Source: Desulfoscipio geothermicus (GTDB taxonomy: Bacteria; Bacillota; Desulfotomaculia; Desulfotomaculales; Desulfallaceae). Taken from it: a stretch of DNA of 57,510 bases. Shown here one piece after another: positions 7,757 through 17,525 of the stretch. The notes below the pieces were generated by a model that searched no databases, was not told the DNA's origin, and saw only the letters and a program-made list of their open reading frames with translations. The position numbers and the translations under genes were made by a program. Within the stretch, counting starts at the first letter, position 1. Each line of letters opens with the position of its first letter. The stretch covers positions 1-57,510 of the forward strand of contig JAENZP010000018.1 of the NCBI GenBank assembly GCA_016841205.1, read 5' to 3'.

Positions 7757-10700
7757 ATGGAAAAAGAAATTGAAAGCATTGGGGGAAAGCTTGTTAATTG
7801 TGCAGATAGTAATTTAGGAGATGTCATGATTGTCGGTGGAGGGATTAGTGGTATTCAGGGTGCTCTAGATCTTGCCACTGCGGGATTTAAAGTTTACCTG
7901 GTTGACAAATCGCCCAGCATTGGCGGCCACATGGCCCAGCTGGACAAGACCTTTCCCACTAATGACTGCTCCATGTGTATTGAATCGCCTAAGTTTGTTG
8001 AATGTAACAGGCATCCCAACATAGATATTTTGACCTATACAGAAGTTAAAGATGTAGAAGGGGAAGCAGGAGACTTCACGGTAACACTAATTAAAAAGCC
8101 GAGGTATATTGATGAAACCATATGCACGGGTTGTTCTACCTGTGTAGAATACTGCCCGGTAGAGTACCCTGATCAATTTAACCAAGAGATATCGAAGAAA
8201 AAAGCCGTTCATATATACTTTTCTCAGGCAGTACCATTGATTACTTATATAGATCAAAGCTGTCGTTACCTTAAAGATAAGACATGTACTGTTTGTCAGG
8301 GAGTTTGTAAGAACGGTGCTATAAACTTTAATCAAACACCTGAAAAAGTAGAAGTAAAAGTAGGTACGATAATTCTGGCTCCTGGCTTTGAGCCATATGA
8401 TCCCAAGCTGCGAGAGGAATATCGCTACGGAGAGTTTGAGAACGTAGTTACTAGTCTGGACTATGAACGGTTATTATGTTCCACAGGTCCTTACGAAGGT
8501 GAAATATTACGTGCTACTGACAAGAAGCATCCCCATAAAATCGCTTGGATTCAATGCGTTGGTTCCAGACAGGTTATTCCCGGCGGTAACAGCTATTGTT
8601 CAGCCGTATGCTGCACCTATGCCCAGAAACATGTGATTTTGACTAAAGACCATGATGCAGATGCCGAATGTACGATATTCCATAACGATATTCGTTCCTA
8701 TGGTAAAGATTTTGAGCGCTTTTTCCAGAGAACAGAGAAGCTTCCCGGTGTTCGGTTTGTCAGGGGCTATGCATCAATAATGAAGGAAGACCCGGTTACT
8801 AAGAATGTCACGATAAGATATGCTACCAATGATGAAGGAGTAAAAGAGGAAGAATTTGATATGGTAGTATTATCTATAGGTTTAACCCCGCCTGTTGATG
8901 CCAAGAGTATGGCTGATATATTTGGCATCGAGCTTAATGCGCACGGGTTCTGTAAAAACAATCCGGTTAACCCAATGGAGACCACTCGCAAGGGTATCTT
9001 AATTAGTGGAGCCTTCCAGGGGCCTTTAGACATTCCCGAGTCGGTTGTTACCGCCAGCGGAGCCGGTTCTCAATGTGGTGAAATGCTTGACTTCCGGAGA
9101 GGGGACTTAGCCAAAGAAAGGGTATATCCGTCGGAAAAGGATGTCTCCCAAGAGGAGCCAAGAATTGGCGTATTTGTGTGCCATTGCGGTGCTAATATCG
9201 GCAGGATAGTAAATGTTCCTTCTGCAGTTGAATATGCCTTGACCTTACCTAACGTTGTGCACTCTGAAGATAACCTTTTTATATGTTCTACAGATGCGGC
9301 CAAGCATATAACAAGTTCGATTCTGGAAAAGGGGCTCAATCGCGTGGTTGTCGCGGCCTGCACCCCCAGGACACACGAGCCGCTATTCCGGGACACCCTC
9401 AGAGAAGCTGGAATTAATCAATACTACTTTGAATTTGCCAACATTAGAGAACATTGCTCCTGGGTACACTCTAAGGAACAAGAATCGGCAACCCAAAAGG
9501 CCAAGGATTTAATCCGCATGGCGGTGGCCAGAGTTTCCCATTTGGAGCCCCTGGAAGAATTCGATCTGCCCCTCAACAAGGCAACGTTAGTAGTCGGTGG
9601 TGGCGTGGCTGGTATGACCAGTGCTCTTTCCATCGCTAAACAGGGACACCATGTATACCTGTTGGAAAAGGAACAAGAATTAGGCGGAATCGCACGGAAA
9701 CTTCACTATACCTTAGAAGGACTCGATGTTCAAGCCTATTTGAACGAACTGATTCAAAAGGTATATAAAAACCCCTTAGTCCATATATATACCGATGCCA
9801 AGGTTATCAACGCTGCTGGTTATATAGGTAATTTTGTGACCAAGGTTGAGTCAAAAGGAATGGTCAGCGAAATAAAACATGGAGCGACTGTTATCGCTAC
9901 TGGTGCTGAAGTATATAAACCAACTGAATACCTATATGGCGAAGATGACCGGGTAATGACCCAACTGGAGTTGGAGGAGCAAATTGCTAAAGCAGATGAA
10001 AAGCTGCTTAACTCAGATAATTTAGTGATGATTCAATGTGTAGGCTGCAGAAATGAAGACAGAAATTACTGCAGCCGTGTATGCTGCAGCGATGCGATCA
10101 AGAATGCTCTGAAACTTAAAGAAATAAACCCGGAAATGGATATCTACATTCTCTTTAGAGATATCAGAACCTATGGCTACAAAGAGGATTATTACCGGGA
10201 GGCTGCCGATAAGGATGTCAAGTTCATTCGCTATGAGCCGGAAGATCTGCCTGTGGTAGAACCTGGTGAGGATGATGACGGTAAGGAAGTCTTAAAAGTT
10301 ACCGTGACCGATCCTATTTTAGGTGAAAAGCTTGAACTTGATGCTGATGCAGTAGCTTTGGCTGCCGCCGTTATTCCTGCTGCAAGCAGCACAGACGTAG
10401 CCGCAATGTTCAAGGTATCCTTGAGCCCGGATGGTTTCTTCTCGGAAGCCCACGTCAAATTAAGACCTGTAGATTTTGCTGCGGATGGTGTCTACCTGTG
10501 TGGGATAGCGCATTATCCCAAGCTTCTTTCAGAAACGATTAGCCAGGCATATGGAGCAGCCGGTCGGGTCGTAACGCTTCTCTCAAATGATACGGTTACC
10601 GCGTCCGGTTCTGTTGCAGGAGTGAATGGGGATATTTGTATTTCGTGTGGAGCTTGTATTGCCGCCTGTGCATATGGTGCTATAGAATTTCGTGAGACAC

Positions 10701-10852
10701 CACATGGCAAAAAAGCCACGGTTAATGCTGTGCTCTGTAAAGGAGACGGTCTCTGTAACTCCAAGTGCCCAACAGGGGCTATTTCACTAAAACATTATAC
10801 GTTCGAACAGGTTTATAGCCAAATTGACGCGGCGACTTCTGATACCCTGTAG
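7757..10852 (+). CDS. bamE: BamE, double HdrA-type flavoprotein (1031 aa)
   Basis: The protein contains two HdrA-like halves. The first has an FAD-binding GGGISGIQGALDLA motif near residue 30 and cluster motifs NDCSMC, CTGCSTCVEYCP and CTVCQGVC. The second has VFVCHCGANIG, a second dinucleotide fold (VVGGGVAGMTSALS), and ends with two [4Fe-4S] motifs (CISCGACIAAC and CKGDGLCNSKCP). It is the presumed bifurcating flavin subunit joining BamD, BamF and the NADH module. The ATG at 7757 matches the start context of the second copy at 57393 (MEKE), so the TTG at 7748 is less likely. Length is about twice a single HdrA. Confidence 0.9.
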   Translation: MEKEIESIGGKLVNCADSNLGDVMIVGGGISGIQGALDLATAGFKVYLVDKSPSIGGHMAQLDKTFPTNDCSMCIESPKFVECNRHPNIDILTYTEVKDVEGEAGDFTVTLIKKPRYIDETICTGCSTCVEYCPVEYPDQFNQEISKKKAVHIYFSQAVPLITYIDQSCRYLKDKTCTVCQGVCKNGAINFNQTPEKVEVKVGTIILAPGFEPYDPKLREEYRYGEFENVVTSLDYERLLCSTGPYEGEILRATDKKHPHKIAWIQCVGSRQVIPGGNSYCSAVCCTYAQKHVILTKDHDADAECTIFHNDIRSYGKDFERFFQRTEKLPGVRFVRGYASIMKEDPVTKNVTIRYATNDEGVKEEEFDMVVLSIGLTPPVDAKSMADIFGIELNAHGFCKNNPVNPMETTRKGILISGAFQGPLDIPESVVTASGAGSQCGEMLDFRRGDLAKERVYPSEKDVSQEEPRIGVFVCHCGANIGRIVNVPSAVEYALTLPNVVHSEDNLFICSTDAAKHITSSILEKGLNRVVVAACTPRTHEPLFRDTLREAGINQYYFEFANIREHCSWVHSKEQESATQKAKDLIRMAVARVSHLEPLEEFDLPLNKATLVVGGGVAGMTSALSIAKQGHHVYLLEKEQELGGIARKLHYTLEGLDVQAYLNELIQKVYKNPLVHIYTDAKVINAAGYIGNFVTKVESKGMVSEIKHGATVIATGAEVYKPTEYLYGEDDRVMTQLELEEQIAKADEKLLNSDNLVMIQCVGCRNEDRNYCSRVCCSDAIKNALKLKEINPEMDIYILFRDIRTYGYKEDYYREAADKDVKFIRYEPEDLPVVEPGEDDDGKEVLKVTVTDPILGEKLELDADAVALAAAVIPAASSTDVAAMFKVSLSPDGFFSEAHVKLRPVDFAADGVYLCGIAHYPKLLSETISQAYGAAGRVVTLLSNDTVTASGSVAGVNGDICISCGACIAACAYGAIEFRETPHGKKATVNAVLCKGDGLCNSKCPTGAISLKHYTFEQVYSQIDAATSDTL

Positions 10853-10881
10853 AGGTTGATCTATAGAAGTTTAACTAAAAA

Positions 10882-10913
10882 GGGGACAGACCTCCTTTTG
10901 GAGGAATGTCCCC
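10882..10913 (+). terminator. intercistronic hairpin between bamE and bamF
   Basis: GGGGACA (10882-10888) pairs with TGTCCCC (10907-10913), and an inner CCTCC/GGAGG pair closes a TTTT loop. There is no T-run, so it more likely stabilises an mRNA end or attenuates than fully terminates. Confidence 0.45.
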
Positions 10914-10960
10914 AATGAAAGAGCCATGCCGAGATTACTAACTAAAGAGGTGGGATAAGA

Positions 10961-11728
10961 GTGGCTACAGGAACTGATTCTAAACCAAGAATTCTAGGTT
11001 TCGTATGCAACTGGTGAGCATACGGTGCTGCTGATTTGTCTGGAGTTTCCAGGCAACAATATGCTACTTACATTAGGCTTATCCGTATGATGTGCTCTGG
11101 CCGGGTTGACATGTCCTTTATATTCCGTGCTTTTGCCAACGGAAATGACGGGGTGTTTGTCGGCACTTGCCATCTTGGTGACTGCCATTATGTTACGCAT
11201 GGAAATTACGATGCACTAAATATGGTGATGCTGAGTAAAAAAATACTTGCGCACCTGGGTCTAAATCCCGAGAGAATAAAATTAGAACATGTATCTGCCG
11301 GTGAAGGACTACGTTTTGCTGAAGCTATGAATGAATTCAGCCAGACGATGAAAAACTTGGGACTACTTGGCCAATCTGAGGGAATAGACCAAGATGTACT
11401 TAAGTTGAAACTTCAAACAGTTAATGAATTAATCCCTTACATCAGAGTAGTGCAAAATGAGAGACTGAAAGTGCGTTTTGATACTGTAGAACAATATGAA
11501 GAATTCTATGCTAGTAAAGAATTAGAAAAAATATTTAATGAATTAATTGGAGACAAACTAACCCTAGGTCAAATTATTTCACTGCTACGTGAAAAACCGC
11601 TTGCCCCGGGAGAAATGGCGGCGATTTTAGGTCTAACCTCGTCTGAAGTTTCAAGACAACTTAATAGTTCAGCAATGCAAGGATTAGTTAAATACGAGGA
11701 AAGCCAAAAGTGCTTCGCTCTCGCCTAA
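10961..11728 (+). CDS. bamF: BamF, MvhD-like selenoprotein subunit (255 aa, UGA = Sec)
   Basis: From the GTG at 10961 the frame reads into CNW, then UGA at 11015-11017, then AYGAADLSGVSR. MvhD/HdrF-type proteins have CNWCSYxxAD at this place, so the UGA replaces a conserved Cys and must be selenocysteine; no plausible start lies downstream that keeps the motif. Further ligands are visible at MCSGRVD, and TCHLGDCHY (a [2Fe-2S] site in the family). With Sec the length is 255 residues, normal for a BamF with its C-terminal extension. AAAGAGGTGGG precedes the GTG. It would pass electrons between BamE and the NADH module. A conventional gene caller will truncate it to start at 11036. Confidence 0.88.
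11015..11056 (+). promoter_or_regulatory. selenocysteine UGA codon and SECIS-like hairpin
   Basis: The UGA is at 11015-11017. Starting 18 nt later, TTGTCTGG (11036-11043) pairs with CCAGGCAA (11049-11056), 8 bp including one G-U, around a 5-nt loop AGTTT. This is the distance and form expected of a bacterial SECIS bound by SelB: a stem closed by G-C pairs and a small loop containing G and U. selA, selB and selC are not in the window. Confidence 0.75.
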
Positions 11729-11781
11729 GGTGAAAGGTTAGACGGTGGATTAGGGGAAAGAAGGAGGTCAGAACAGTCGCT

Positions 11782-12234
11782 ATGAATAACGATAAAATCG
11801 AGCAGATTTTAAATGAACACCAGGGACAAGCCGGTGCACTGATTAAAGTATTAATGGAGATACAGGAAGAGAATAAATGGCTGCCGAGAGAAGTACTAGT
11901 ACAGGTTAGCGAGAAATTAGAGGTGCCCTTAAGCCGGGTACTGCGCATAGCTACCATTTATAAAACATTTAGTTTAACTCCTAAAGGGCGTTATCAAGTT
12001 AATATATGTACGGGTACTGCCTGTCAGGTTCGAGGCTCGCAGCAGGTTCTCGAAGAGGTGCAAAAACTGACTGGAATTAAACCCGGCGAAACGGACCCGG
12101 ATATGAAGTTCAGCCTGGAAACCGTAAACTGCCAGGGTTGCTGTTCTTTAGGTCCGCTAGTAGAAATCGATGGAAAGACTCACGGTAAGACGGCGCCTGC
12201 CGAGATAGCAGACGCGTTAAAAAAATATGAGTGA
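11782..12234 (+). CDS. bamG: BamG, NuoE-like [2Fe-2S] subunit (150 aa)
   Basis: This is a thioredoxin-like [2Fe-2S] protein of the NuoE/HydC family. The cluster Cys are in CTGTACQVRGS and, about 35 residues later, CQGCCSLGP. It should pair with BamH in the NADH-oxidising or NAD+-reducing module. The ATG at 11782 follows AAGGAGG at a longish spacing of 14 nt. bamH begins 9 nt after its stop. Confidence 0.88.
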   Translation: MNNDKIEQILNEHQGQAGALIKVLMEIQEENKWLPREVLVQVSEKLEVPLSRVLRIATIYKTFSLTPKGRYQVNICTGTACQVRGSQQVLEEVQKLTGIKPGETDPDMKFSLETVNCQGCCSLGPLVEIDGKTHGKTAPAEIADALKKYE

Positions 12235-12243
12235 GGGAACGTT

Positions 12244-13929
12244 ATGCCACGTATAAATTCAACTGCGGAGTTGGAAGAACTCAGGAAAGGTATCTTAGCA
12301 CAAAAAGATCCCAATAAGCCTTGTATTTCCGTATGTGCGGGAATCGCCTGTCTTGGTTCCGGCAATGCTCAAGTGATCAGCGCTTTTGAAGAAGAAATAA
12401 AAAAACAGTCGTTGGATGCAAAAGTTGATCTTATAGCAACCGGCTGTCATGGATTTTGTGAAAAAGGGCCGATCGTTGTTATCTATCCTGAGGAAATTTG
12501 TTATTTGGAAGTAACACCGGAAGATGTACCGGAAATTGTCTCTCAGACTGTAGTTGGTAAGCAAGTGATTGACCGATTAATTTATACCGATCCCAACACC
12601 GGTACAAAAGCAGCGCATCAATCTGAAATACCTTTCTACAAGAACCAGTCGCGATTGCTGATTGGTAATAGCCAGAAGATTAATCCCAAGAGTATTGATG
12701 ATTACCTGGCGATGGGCGGTTATTCAGCGTTATCCAAAGCGCTTTTTGAAATGAGCCCCGAAGGTGTTCTGGATGAAATAAAGAAAGCCAACTTGCGCGG
12801 CCGGGGCGGCGGTGGATTTCCTGCCGGCTCGAAGTGGGAAACCACTCGCAATGCACAGCCCGGAGTAGAAAAGTATGTTATCGTAAACGCTCACGAAGGT
12901 GAGCCTGGGGCGTTTATGGACAGAGCCCTATTTACAGGGAATCCGCATCTTATATTGGAAGGCTTGATCATCGGTGCCTATGCCATCGGCTCTCATCAGG
13001 GGTTTATTTACACCCGACATGATACTCCCGTTCTAAGAAAGAATCTTGATCTTGCCCTTACCCAGGCGAAGGAATACGGGCTTTTAGGTGACAATATACT
13101 TGGTTCCGGATTCAGCTTTAATGTTGAGGTACATCTTGATGTAGGGATATTCGTTTCCGGCGAATCAAGCGCATTAATGAGGTCCATAGAAGGGATGCCA
13201 CCGGAGCCAAGGCCCAAATATATCCGCACTTCTGTAACTGGTATTTGGGATCGACCCAGTAACCTGAACAACGTGGAAACCTGGGCCAACGTGCCTCAGA
13301 TAATTAATCAGGGGTACGAGTGGTACAGCAGTATCGGGACCGAGCGGAGCAAGGGAACAAAACTCATATCCCTATCAGGTAATATAGTAAACTCCGGAGT
13401 CGTAGAAGTTCCCATGGGTACTTCGCTCAGAGAGATTGTCTTCGACTTTGGCGGTGGAATTCCAAACGGAAAGAAACTTAAAGCGATACACTTTGGAGGA
13501 CCAATGGGAGGTACTATCCCCGAAAGTCTTATCGACACCCCACTTGATTTTGATGAACTGTCAAAACTAGGTGCTTCACTGGGTGCAGGCGACATGCTGG
13601 TATTGGATGAAGATACCTGTATGGTTGAAATGGACAGGTTATTCCTTGACTTTTTAGCTGGTGAATCCTGCGGCAAATGTGTGCCCTGCCGTGAAGGCAT
13701 GAGGCAAATGCTTAAGATTCTCACCAATATGACCCAAGGTGAAGGAAAAGAGGGGGACATCGAGCTTTTGGAGGAAATATCCGGGGTAGTTGGCGAAGCG
13801 GCCCTTTGTTCGCTGGGCAGGAGTATCCACAAACCGTTAATTAGCATGTTAAAATATTTTAGAGATGAGTTTGAGGCTCACATCAAGGAGAAGCGCTGCC
13901 CGGCTAATGTCTGCAAAGAGCTGAACTAG
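12244..13929 (+). CDS. bamH: BamH, NuoF-like NADH/FMN subunit (561 aa)
   Basis: An N-terminal [2Fe-2S] thioredoxin-like domain (CAGIACLGSG and TGCHGFCEKGP, within residues 20-90) is fused to the NuoF core. The core has the Gly-rich NADH-binding segment (LRGRGGGGFPAGSKW), the FMN region (NAHEGEPGAF), and a [4Fe-4S] site SCGKCVPCREG near residue 475. It is expected to exchange electrons with NAD(H). Start: ATG with GAGGGAA upstream. Confidence 0.9.
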   Translation: MPRINSTAELEELRKGILAQKDPNKPCISVCAGIACLGSGNAQVISAFEEEIKKQSLDAKVDLIATGCHGFCEKGPIVVIYPEEICYLEVTPEDVPEIVSQTVVGKQVIDRLIYTDPNTGTKAAHQSEIPFYKNQSRLLIGNSQKINPKSIDDYLAMGGYSALSKALFEMSPEGVLDEIKKANLRGRGGGGFPAGSKWETTRNAQPGVEKYVIVNAHEGEPGAFMDRALFTGNPHLILEGLIIGAYAIGSHQGFIYTRHDTPVLRKNLDLALTQAKEYGLLGDNILGSGFSFNVEVHLDVGIFVSGESSALMRSIEGMPPEPRPKYIRTSVTGIWDRPSNLNNVETWANVPQIINQGYEWYSSIGTERSKGTKLISLSGNIVNSGVVEVPMGTSLREIVFDFGGGIPNGKKLKAIHFGGPMGGTIPESLIDTPLDFDELSKLGASLGAGDMLVLDEDTCMVEMDRLFLDFLAGESCGKCVPCREGMRQMLKILTNMTQGEGKEGDIELLEEISGVVGEAALCSLGRSIHKPLISMLKYFRDEFEAHIKEKRCPANVCKELN

Positions 13930-13961
13930 CGAGAACTATAACCTAAAGGGAGCAAAGAAAA

Positions 13962-14579
13962 ATGAGTGAAATTATTATACAGATTGACGGAAGAGAAATT
14001 GCAGCAGATGAAGGGATGACCGTTTTAGAAGCAGCGCAAAAGGCTGGTATATCGATTCCGACACTGTGCTACCTTGAGACATTAGAGCCTTATGGTGCTT
14101 GCCGCCTTTGCTCAGTGGAAGTAGAAGTGCGCGGTCGGACCAATCTCGTTGCTGCCTGCCTTTATCCGGTGGAAAAGGATTTGATCGTCAGAACCAGGAC
14201 GGAGAAGGTAGATAGAATTCGTAAAGTGATTTTGGAGCTACTGCTGGCTCATGCTCCAGAGGCCAGGGGATTGAAGATGCAGGAATATGCTGAAGAATAT
14301 GGAGCAGACAAAAACCGTTATGAAAAAGAACCTTCATTTTGCATTCAATGTGGTCTATGTGTAAGATACTGTGCTGAGATCAAAAAGAAGAGCGCTATTT
14401 GTTTTGTTAACAAAGGGCCATCGCGTGAAATACAATTTATTCCTGAAATAGCCTCAAAGGAGTGCTGGAACTGTACTGAATGTTTCCCGCTTTGTCCGAC
14501 AGAGTATCTACAAGGCGTTTTTGTTTTAACTAAAGCCCTGGCGTTCCCCTCAACTCCTATGGGGCCATCAGCAGAGTAA
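13962..14579 (+). CDS. bamI: BamI, NuoG-N-terminus-like iron-sulfur subunit (205 aa)
   Basis: A [2Fe-2S] ferredoxin domain (CYLETLEPYGACRLC near residues 35-50) is followed by two [4Fe-4S] motifs (CIQCGLCVRYC and CWNCTECFPLCP). This matches the N-terminal part of NuoG/HydA-type subunits, without the molybdopterin domain. It completes the NuoEFG-like module and is the last gene of the operon; a strong terminator follows at 14648. Confidence 0.88.
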   Translation: MSEIIIQIDGREIAADEGMTVLEAAQKAGISIPTLCYLETLEPYGACRLCSVEVEVRGRTNLVAACLYPVEKDLIVRTRTEKVDRIRKVILELLLAHAPEARGLKMQEYAEEYGADKNRYEKEPSFCIQCGLCVRYCAEIKKKSAICFVNKGPSREIQFIPEIASKECWNCTECFPLCPTEYLQGVFVLTKALAFPSTPMGPSAE

Positions 14580-14647
14580 TAAGCAAAGATTAATAGTCTT
14601 GTTAGATCGAAACCTATTTTACATGAAGCAAATGAAAGTAAGAAAAA

Positions 14648-14688
14648 GTACTGGGAGCAGCATATTATGATGCTCCCAGTACTTTTTT
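14648..14688. terminator. bidirectional terminator between bamI and the sigma-54 activator
   Basis: GTACTGGGAGCA (14648-14659) pairs perfectly with TGCTCCCAGTAC (14671-14682) and a T6 run follows on the + strand. The A-rich sequence before the left arm gives a T-rich tail on the minus strand, so it can serve both convergent genes. Confidence 0.85.
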
Positions 14689-14775
14689 AGTGCTTTTAGG
14701 CTTGTGAATTGCACTATCAACAAAACGTCGATATACAGTTAAAGGGATATATCTATCACCTTTATAAGGAAAATA

Positions 14776-16596
14776 TTAACTATCTAGATATGTGGTCCAT
14801 AGCTGTACCGCTTTTATATCGTGCCGGGCTAGTTTGCGTACCACGCTTGAATGGGCGATGCCAAGCGCCTGAGCTGCTTTTCTGGTGGTCTTGTATTTGT
14901 CCAATGCCTTCTGGAGGAGATCCCTTTCCAACATCTCCTGGGCATCTTTAAGAGGGAGCAAGCCATTCACAACTATTGGCTTTGTCGTTGGCTTTGCGTT
15001 GCGATTGAGCTGCTCTGCCACTAGTTGGTGGGAAATTACATTGCTTTCGCACAATATAACCAACCGTTCAATAACATTTTTTAATTCTCTGACATTTCCA
15101 GGCCAATGGTACGCTTTTAGTAAGGCTAAAGCCTCTTGATCGAAACATTTATCAACGTGGTATTTCTCCTTAAAATAGTTAAAAAAATACATTACAAGTG
15201 GAATAATATCCTCTCGGCGTTGCCGCAGAGGCGGTACATTGATAGGAACCACGTTAATTCGGTAAAAAAGATCCTCACGGAAAGTCCCAAGTTCTACGCA
15301 CTCCCATAAATCCTTATTTGTAGCGGCTATTAATCTGGCATTAAGCTTTATGGTTGTGGTGCCGCCTAGACGATAAGTTTCTTGCTCCTGTAGTACCCTG
15401 AGCAATTTCACTTGCAAATTAATGGGCATCTCAGCAATTTCGTCCAGTAATATGGAACCATTATTAGCTAGTTCAAACAAACCGGCCTTCCCCTGACGCC
15501 TGGCGCCGGTAAAAGCGCCTGCCTCATATCCAAAAAGCTCAGCTTCCAATAGATTTTCAGGTATTGCGCCGCAGTTGATCTGAATAAAGTTACCTTTTGA
15601 TCTTTCACTTACGTTATGAATGATTCGAGCTACAATTTCTTTCCCTGCACCAGATTCGCCTGTTATTAGTATTGTACTGTCTGTTTGAGCAACTCTTACC
15701 GACATGTTTAGAATTTTAATCATTTCTTTGCTTTCGGCAATAATTTCATCATGTCGTAATTTGCCTTTTAGCACATGCGGTATCTCTGTATGACGAAGTG
15801 CAGTCACCACCTGCGACTTTTTTAACCTTTCATTGAGCTGGTTTAACTCGGTGATATCCCGCAAATTGGTTATCGCCCCGGCAATGCTGCCGTCATCTTT
15901 ATAGACTGGATTAGCAGTTACCATTAGTTCTTTTTTAGTAGGAATAATATATTGTAAACCGGTAACTGTACGACCTTCATTGAGTGCTTTGGCGGTTATT
16001 GATTCATACTTTATAATTCCATTTCTAAATAAGTCATCTATGGACTTACCTACAAAATTAGATTTGTCCAAACCGGTCAAACGGGTATGTGCTTTATTTA
16101 ATCTAAGAACAATGCCCTGGGCATCGGTTGCCATAATACCGTCAAAGGAGGCTCCAATAAAAATTTCAAGTTGATTATAAAGATGGCGCAAGCATTCTAG
16201 TTCTGAAGTAACGCGTTCCATTTCAGTTATGTCCTGGAATACCGCAACCGCTCCTGTTATCTTATTTTCTGTAAACAAAGGCATGTGATTATAAAGCATG
16301 TTTCGCCCGTTAACATTAATTTTCAAACTGTATTCTGGCTGGCCGGTATCGATTACACGGAATAGAGGAAAAAACACCGTGTCAAAAACTTCCGGCAATG
16401 TTTTGCCGATTATATCCTTCTGATTTTTACCTAGTAAGCGTCCGGCTGCTTTATTGCAAACTGTAATAACTCTATTTGTATCAATAGCCAGTACGCCATT
16501 GTGTGTGCAATCCAGTATTTCTTCGGTATGGCCACAGAACTTTATCACCTGTATTTCCACCTTTTTCAGATATATTTCAAGCGCTGGCGGAATCAT
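14776..16596 (-). CDS. PAS-PAS sigma-54-dependent transcriptional activator (606 aa)
   Basis: Order of domains: PAS 1 (about residues 25-130), PAS 2 (about 145-255), a charged linker, an AAA+ domain with Walker A GESGAGKE, the sigma-54-contacting GAFTGA and Walker B LLDEIAEM, then a Fis-type HTH ending (TTRKAAQALGIAHSSVVRKL). There is no receiver domain, so the signal is likely sensed directly by the PAS domains. It lies convergent to bamI, and several sigma-54 promoters occur in the window, so it is the best candidate for their activator. The ATG at 16596 has no good Shine-Dalgarno; a GTG about 12 codons further in is an alternative. Confidence 0.9.
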   Translation of the reverse strand: MIPPALEIYLKKVEIQVIKFCGHTEEILDCTHNGVLAIDTNRVITVCNKAAGRLLGKNQKDIIGKTLPEVFDTVFFPLFRVIDTGQPEYSLKINVNGRNMLYNHMPLFTENKITGAVAVFQDITEMERVTSELECLRHLYNQLEIFIGASFDGIMATDAQGIVLRLNKAHTRLTGLDKSNFVGKSIDDLFRNGIIKYESITAKALNEGRTVTGLQYIIPTKKELMVTANPVYKDDGSIAGAITNLRDITELNQLNERLKKSQVVTALRHTEIPHVLKGKLRHDEIIAESKEMIKILNMSVRVAQTDSTILITGESGAGKEIVARIIHNVSERSKGNFIQINCGAIPENLLEAELFGYEAGAFTGARRQGKAGLFELANNGSILLDEIAEMPINLQVKLLRVLQEQETYRLGGTTTIKLNARLIAATNKDLWECVELGTFREDLFYRINVVPINVPPLRQRREDIIPLVMYFFNYFKEKYHVDKCFDQEALALLKAYHWPGNVRELKNVIERLVILCESNVISHQLVAEQLNRNAKPTTKPIVVNGLLPLKDAQEMLERDLLQKALDKYKTTRKAAQALGIAHSSVVRKLARHDIKAVQLWTTYLDS

Positions 16597-16813
16597 GTAT
16601 TAAGCCGTCTTGTATTATGGGTGCTAAAATAATTTTAAAACTTATTGCCTTGTTTGTCATTGTATTAATAAATCCAGGTTAACAATATAAAAAGATTCGA
16701 TTAACAAATTTATTAAATAATTAAAAAACATGCCTTGCAATTAAACGTTTTGGATAATATAATAATTATGTCGTATTTAATCAATTAATGCAAGATAATG
16801 TTGACTTTCAACT

Positions 16814-16845
16814 AAAAAAATAATCTCTTTTCTAACAAAGAGATT
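16814..16845 (-). terminator. terminator of the response regulator gene
   Basis: AATCTCTTT (16822-16830) and AAAGAGATT (16837-16845) form a perfect 9-bp stem. Read on the minus strand it is followed by a T-run (A-run at 16814-16820 on the + strand), 15 nt after the regulator stop. Confidence 0.75.
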
Positions 16846-16859
16846 TGTTTAGATTTCTT

Positions 16860-17525
16860 TTAAATGTGGGAATTAAAGTATTTTATACCATGATTAATAG
16901 CCTGAGAACGGTTCTTAACGGCCATTTTACGGAAGATGTTGCGCAGGTGAGTTTTTATTGTGTCAACAGCCAGATGTGTAGTCGCTGATATTTCTTTGTT
17001 GGTCATACCCATAGTGAGGTGATAAAGTATTTCTTTTTCCCTCGGTGTAAATTCTAATTGTTGGGATTTGTCTTCTTCTGGTTCCTCGGCTAAATGAGAC
17101 AGCTTAATATAATCATCTACTATAGTGTTAAATACTGTAGGATCAATGATTGTTTCCCCCCGATGTGCCCGGCGGATGGATTCAATTAATTTTTCTTTGG
17201 TAACATTTTTTAAAATATATCCTACTGCGCCGACCTGTAAAGCTTGGCGCATAAATTCAGCGTCTTCAAAAACTGTGAGGAAGATAATTTTCATTTCCGG
17301 GCAGGCTTTAAATATCTGTCTGGCAGCGTCAATACCATTGGTGCCTTTCATTTTTATATCCATAAGGATAATATCTGGGTTTATTAATGGTGCCTGTTGA
17401 TGGGCTTCATCCCCGTTTTGGCATGCACCCACTATGCTTATATCTTCACACGTTCCAAGCATGGTGGCTAGACCTTCTCGTATCATCGGGTGGTCATCTA
17501 CGATCATGAGCTTAATCTGGGACAT
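16860..17525 (-). CDS. NarL/FixJ-family response regulator (221 aa)
   Basis: A receiver domain (acidic DDH near the N-terminus, phospho-acceptor Asp in IILMDIKMKG, conserved Lys in YILKNVT) is joined to a LuxR-type HTH (TPREKEILYHLTMGMTNKEIS). No histidine kinase gene is in the window, so it is an orphan here. It may regulate the lower-pathway genes across the 1.4-kb gap, where repeated GGTTAA-containing motifs occur. A good AGGAGG precedes the ATG on the minus strand. Confidence 0.9.
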   Translation of the reverse strand: MSQIKLMIVDDHPMIREGLATMLGTCEDISIVGACQNGDEAHQQAPLINPDIILMDIKMKGTNGIDAARQIFKACPEMKIIFLTVFEDAEFMRQALQVGAVGYILKNVTKEKLIESIRRAHRGETIIDPTVFNTIVDDYIKLSHLAEEPEEDKSQQLEFTPREKEILYHLTMGMTNKEISATTHLAVDTIKTHLRNIFRKMAVKNRSQAINHGIKYFNSHI

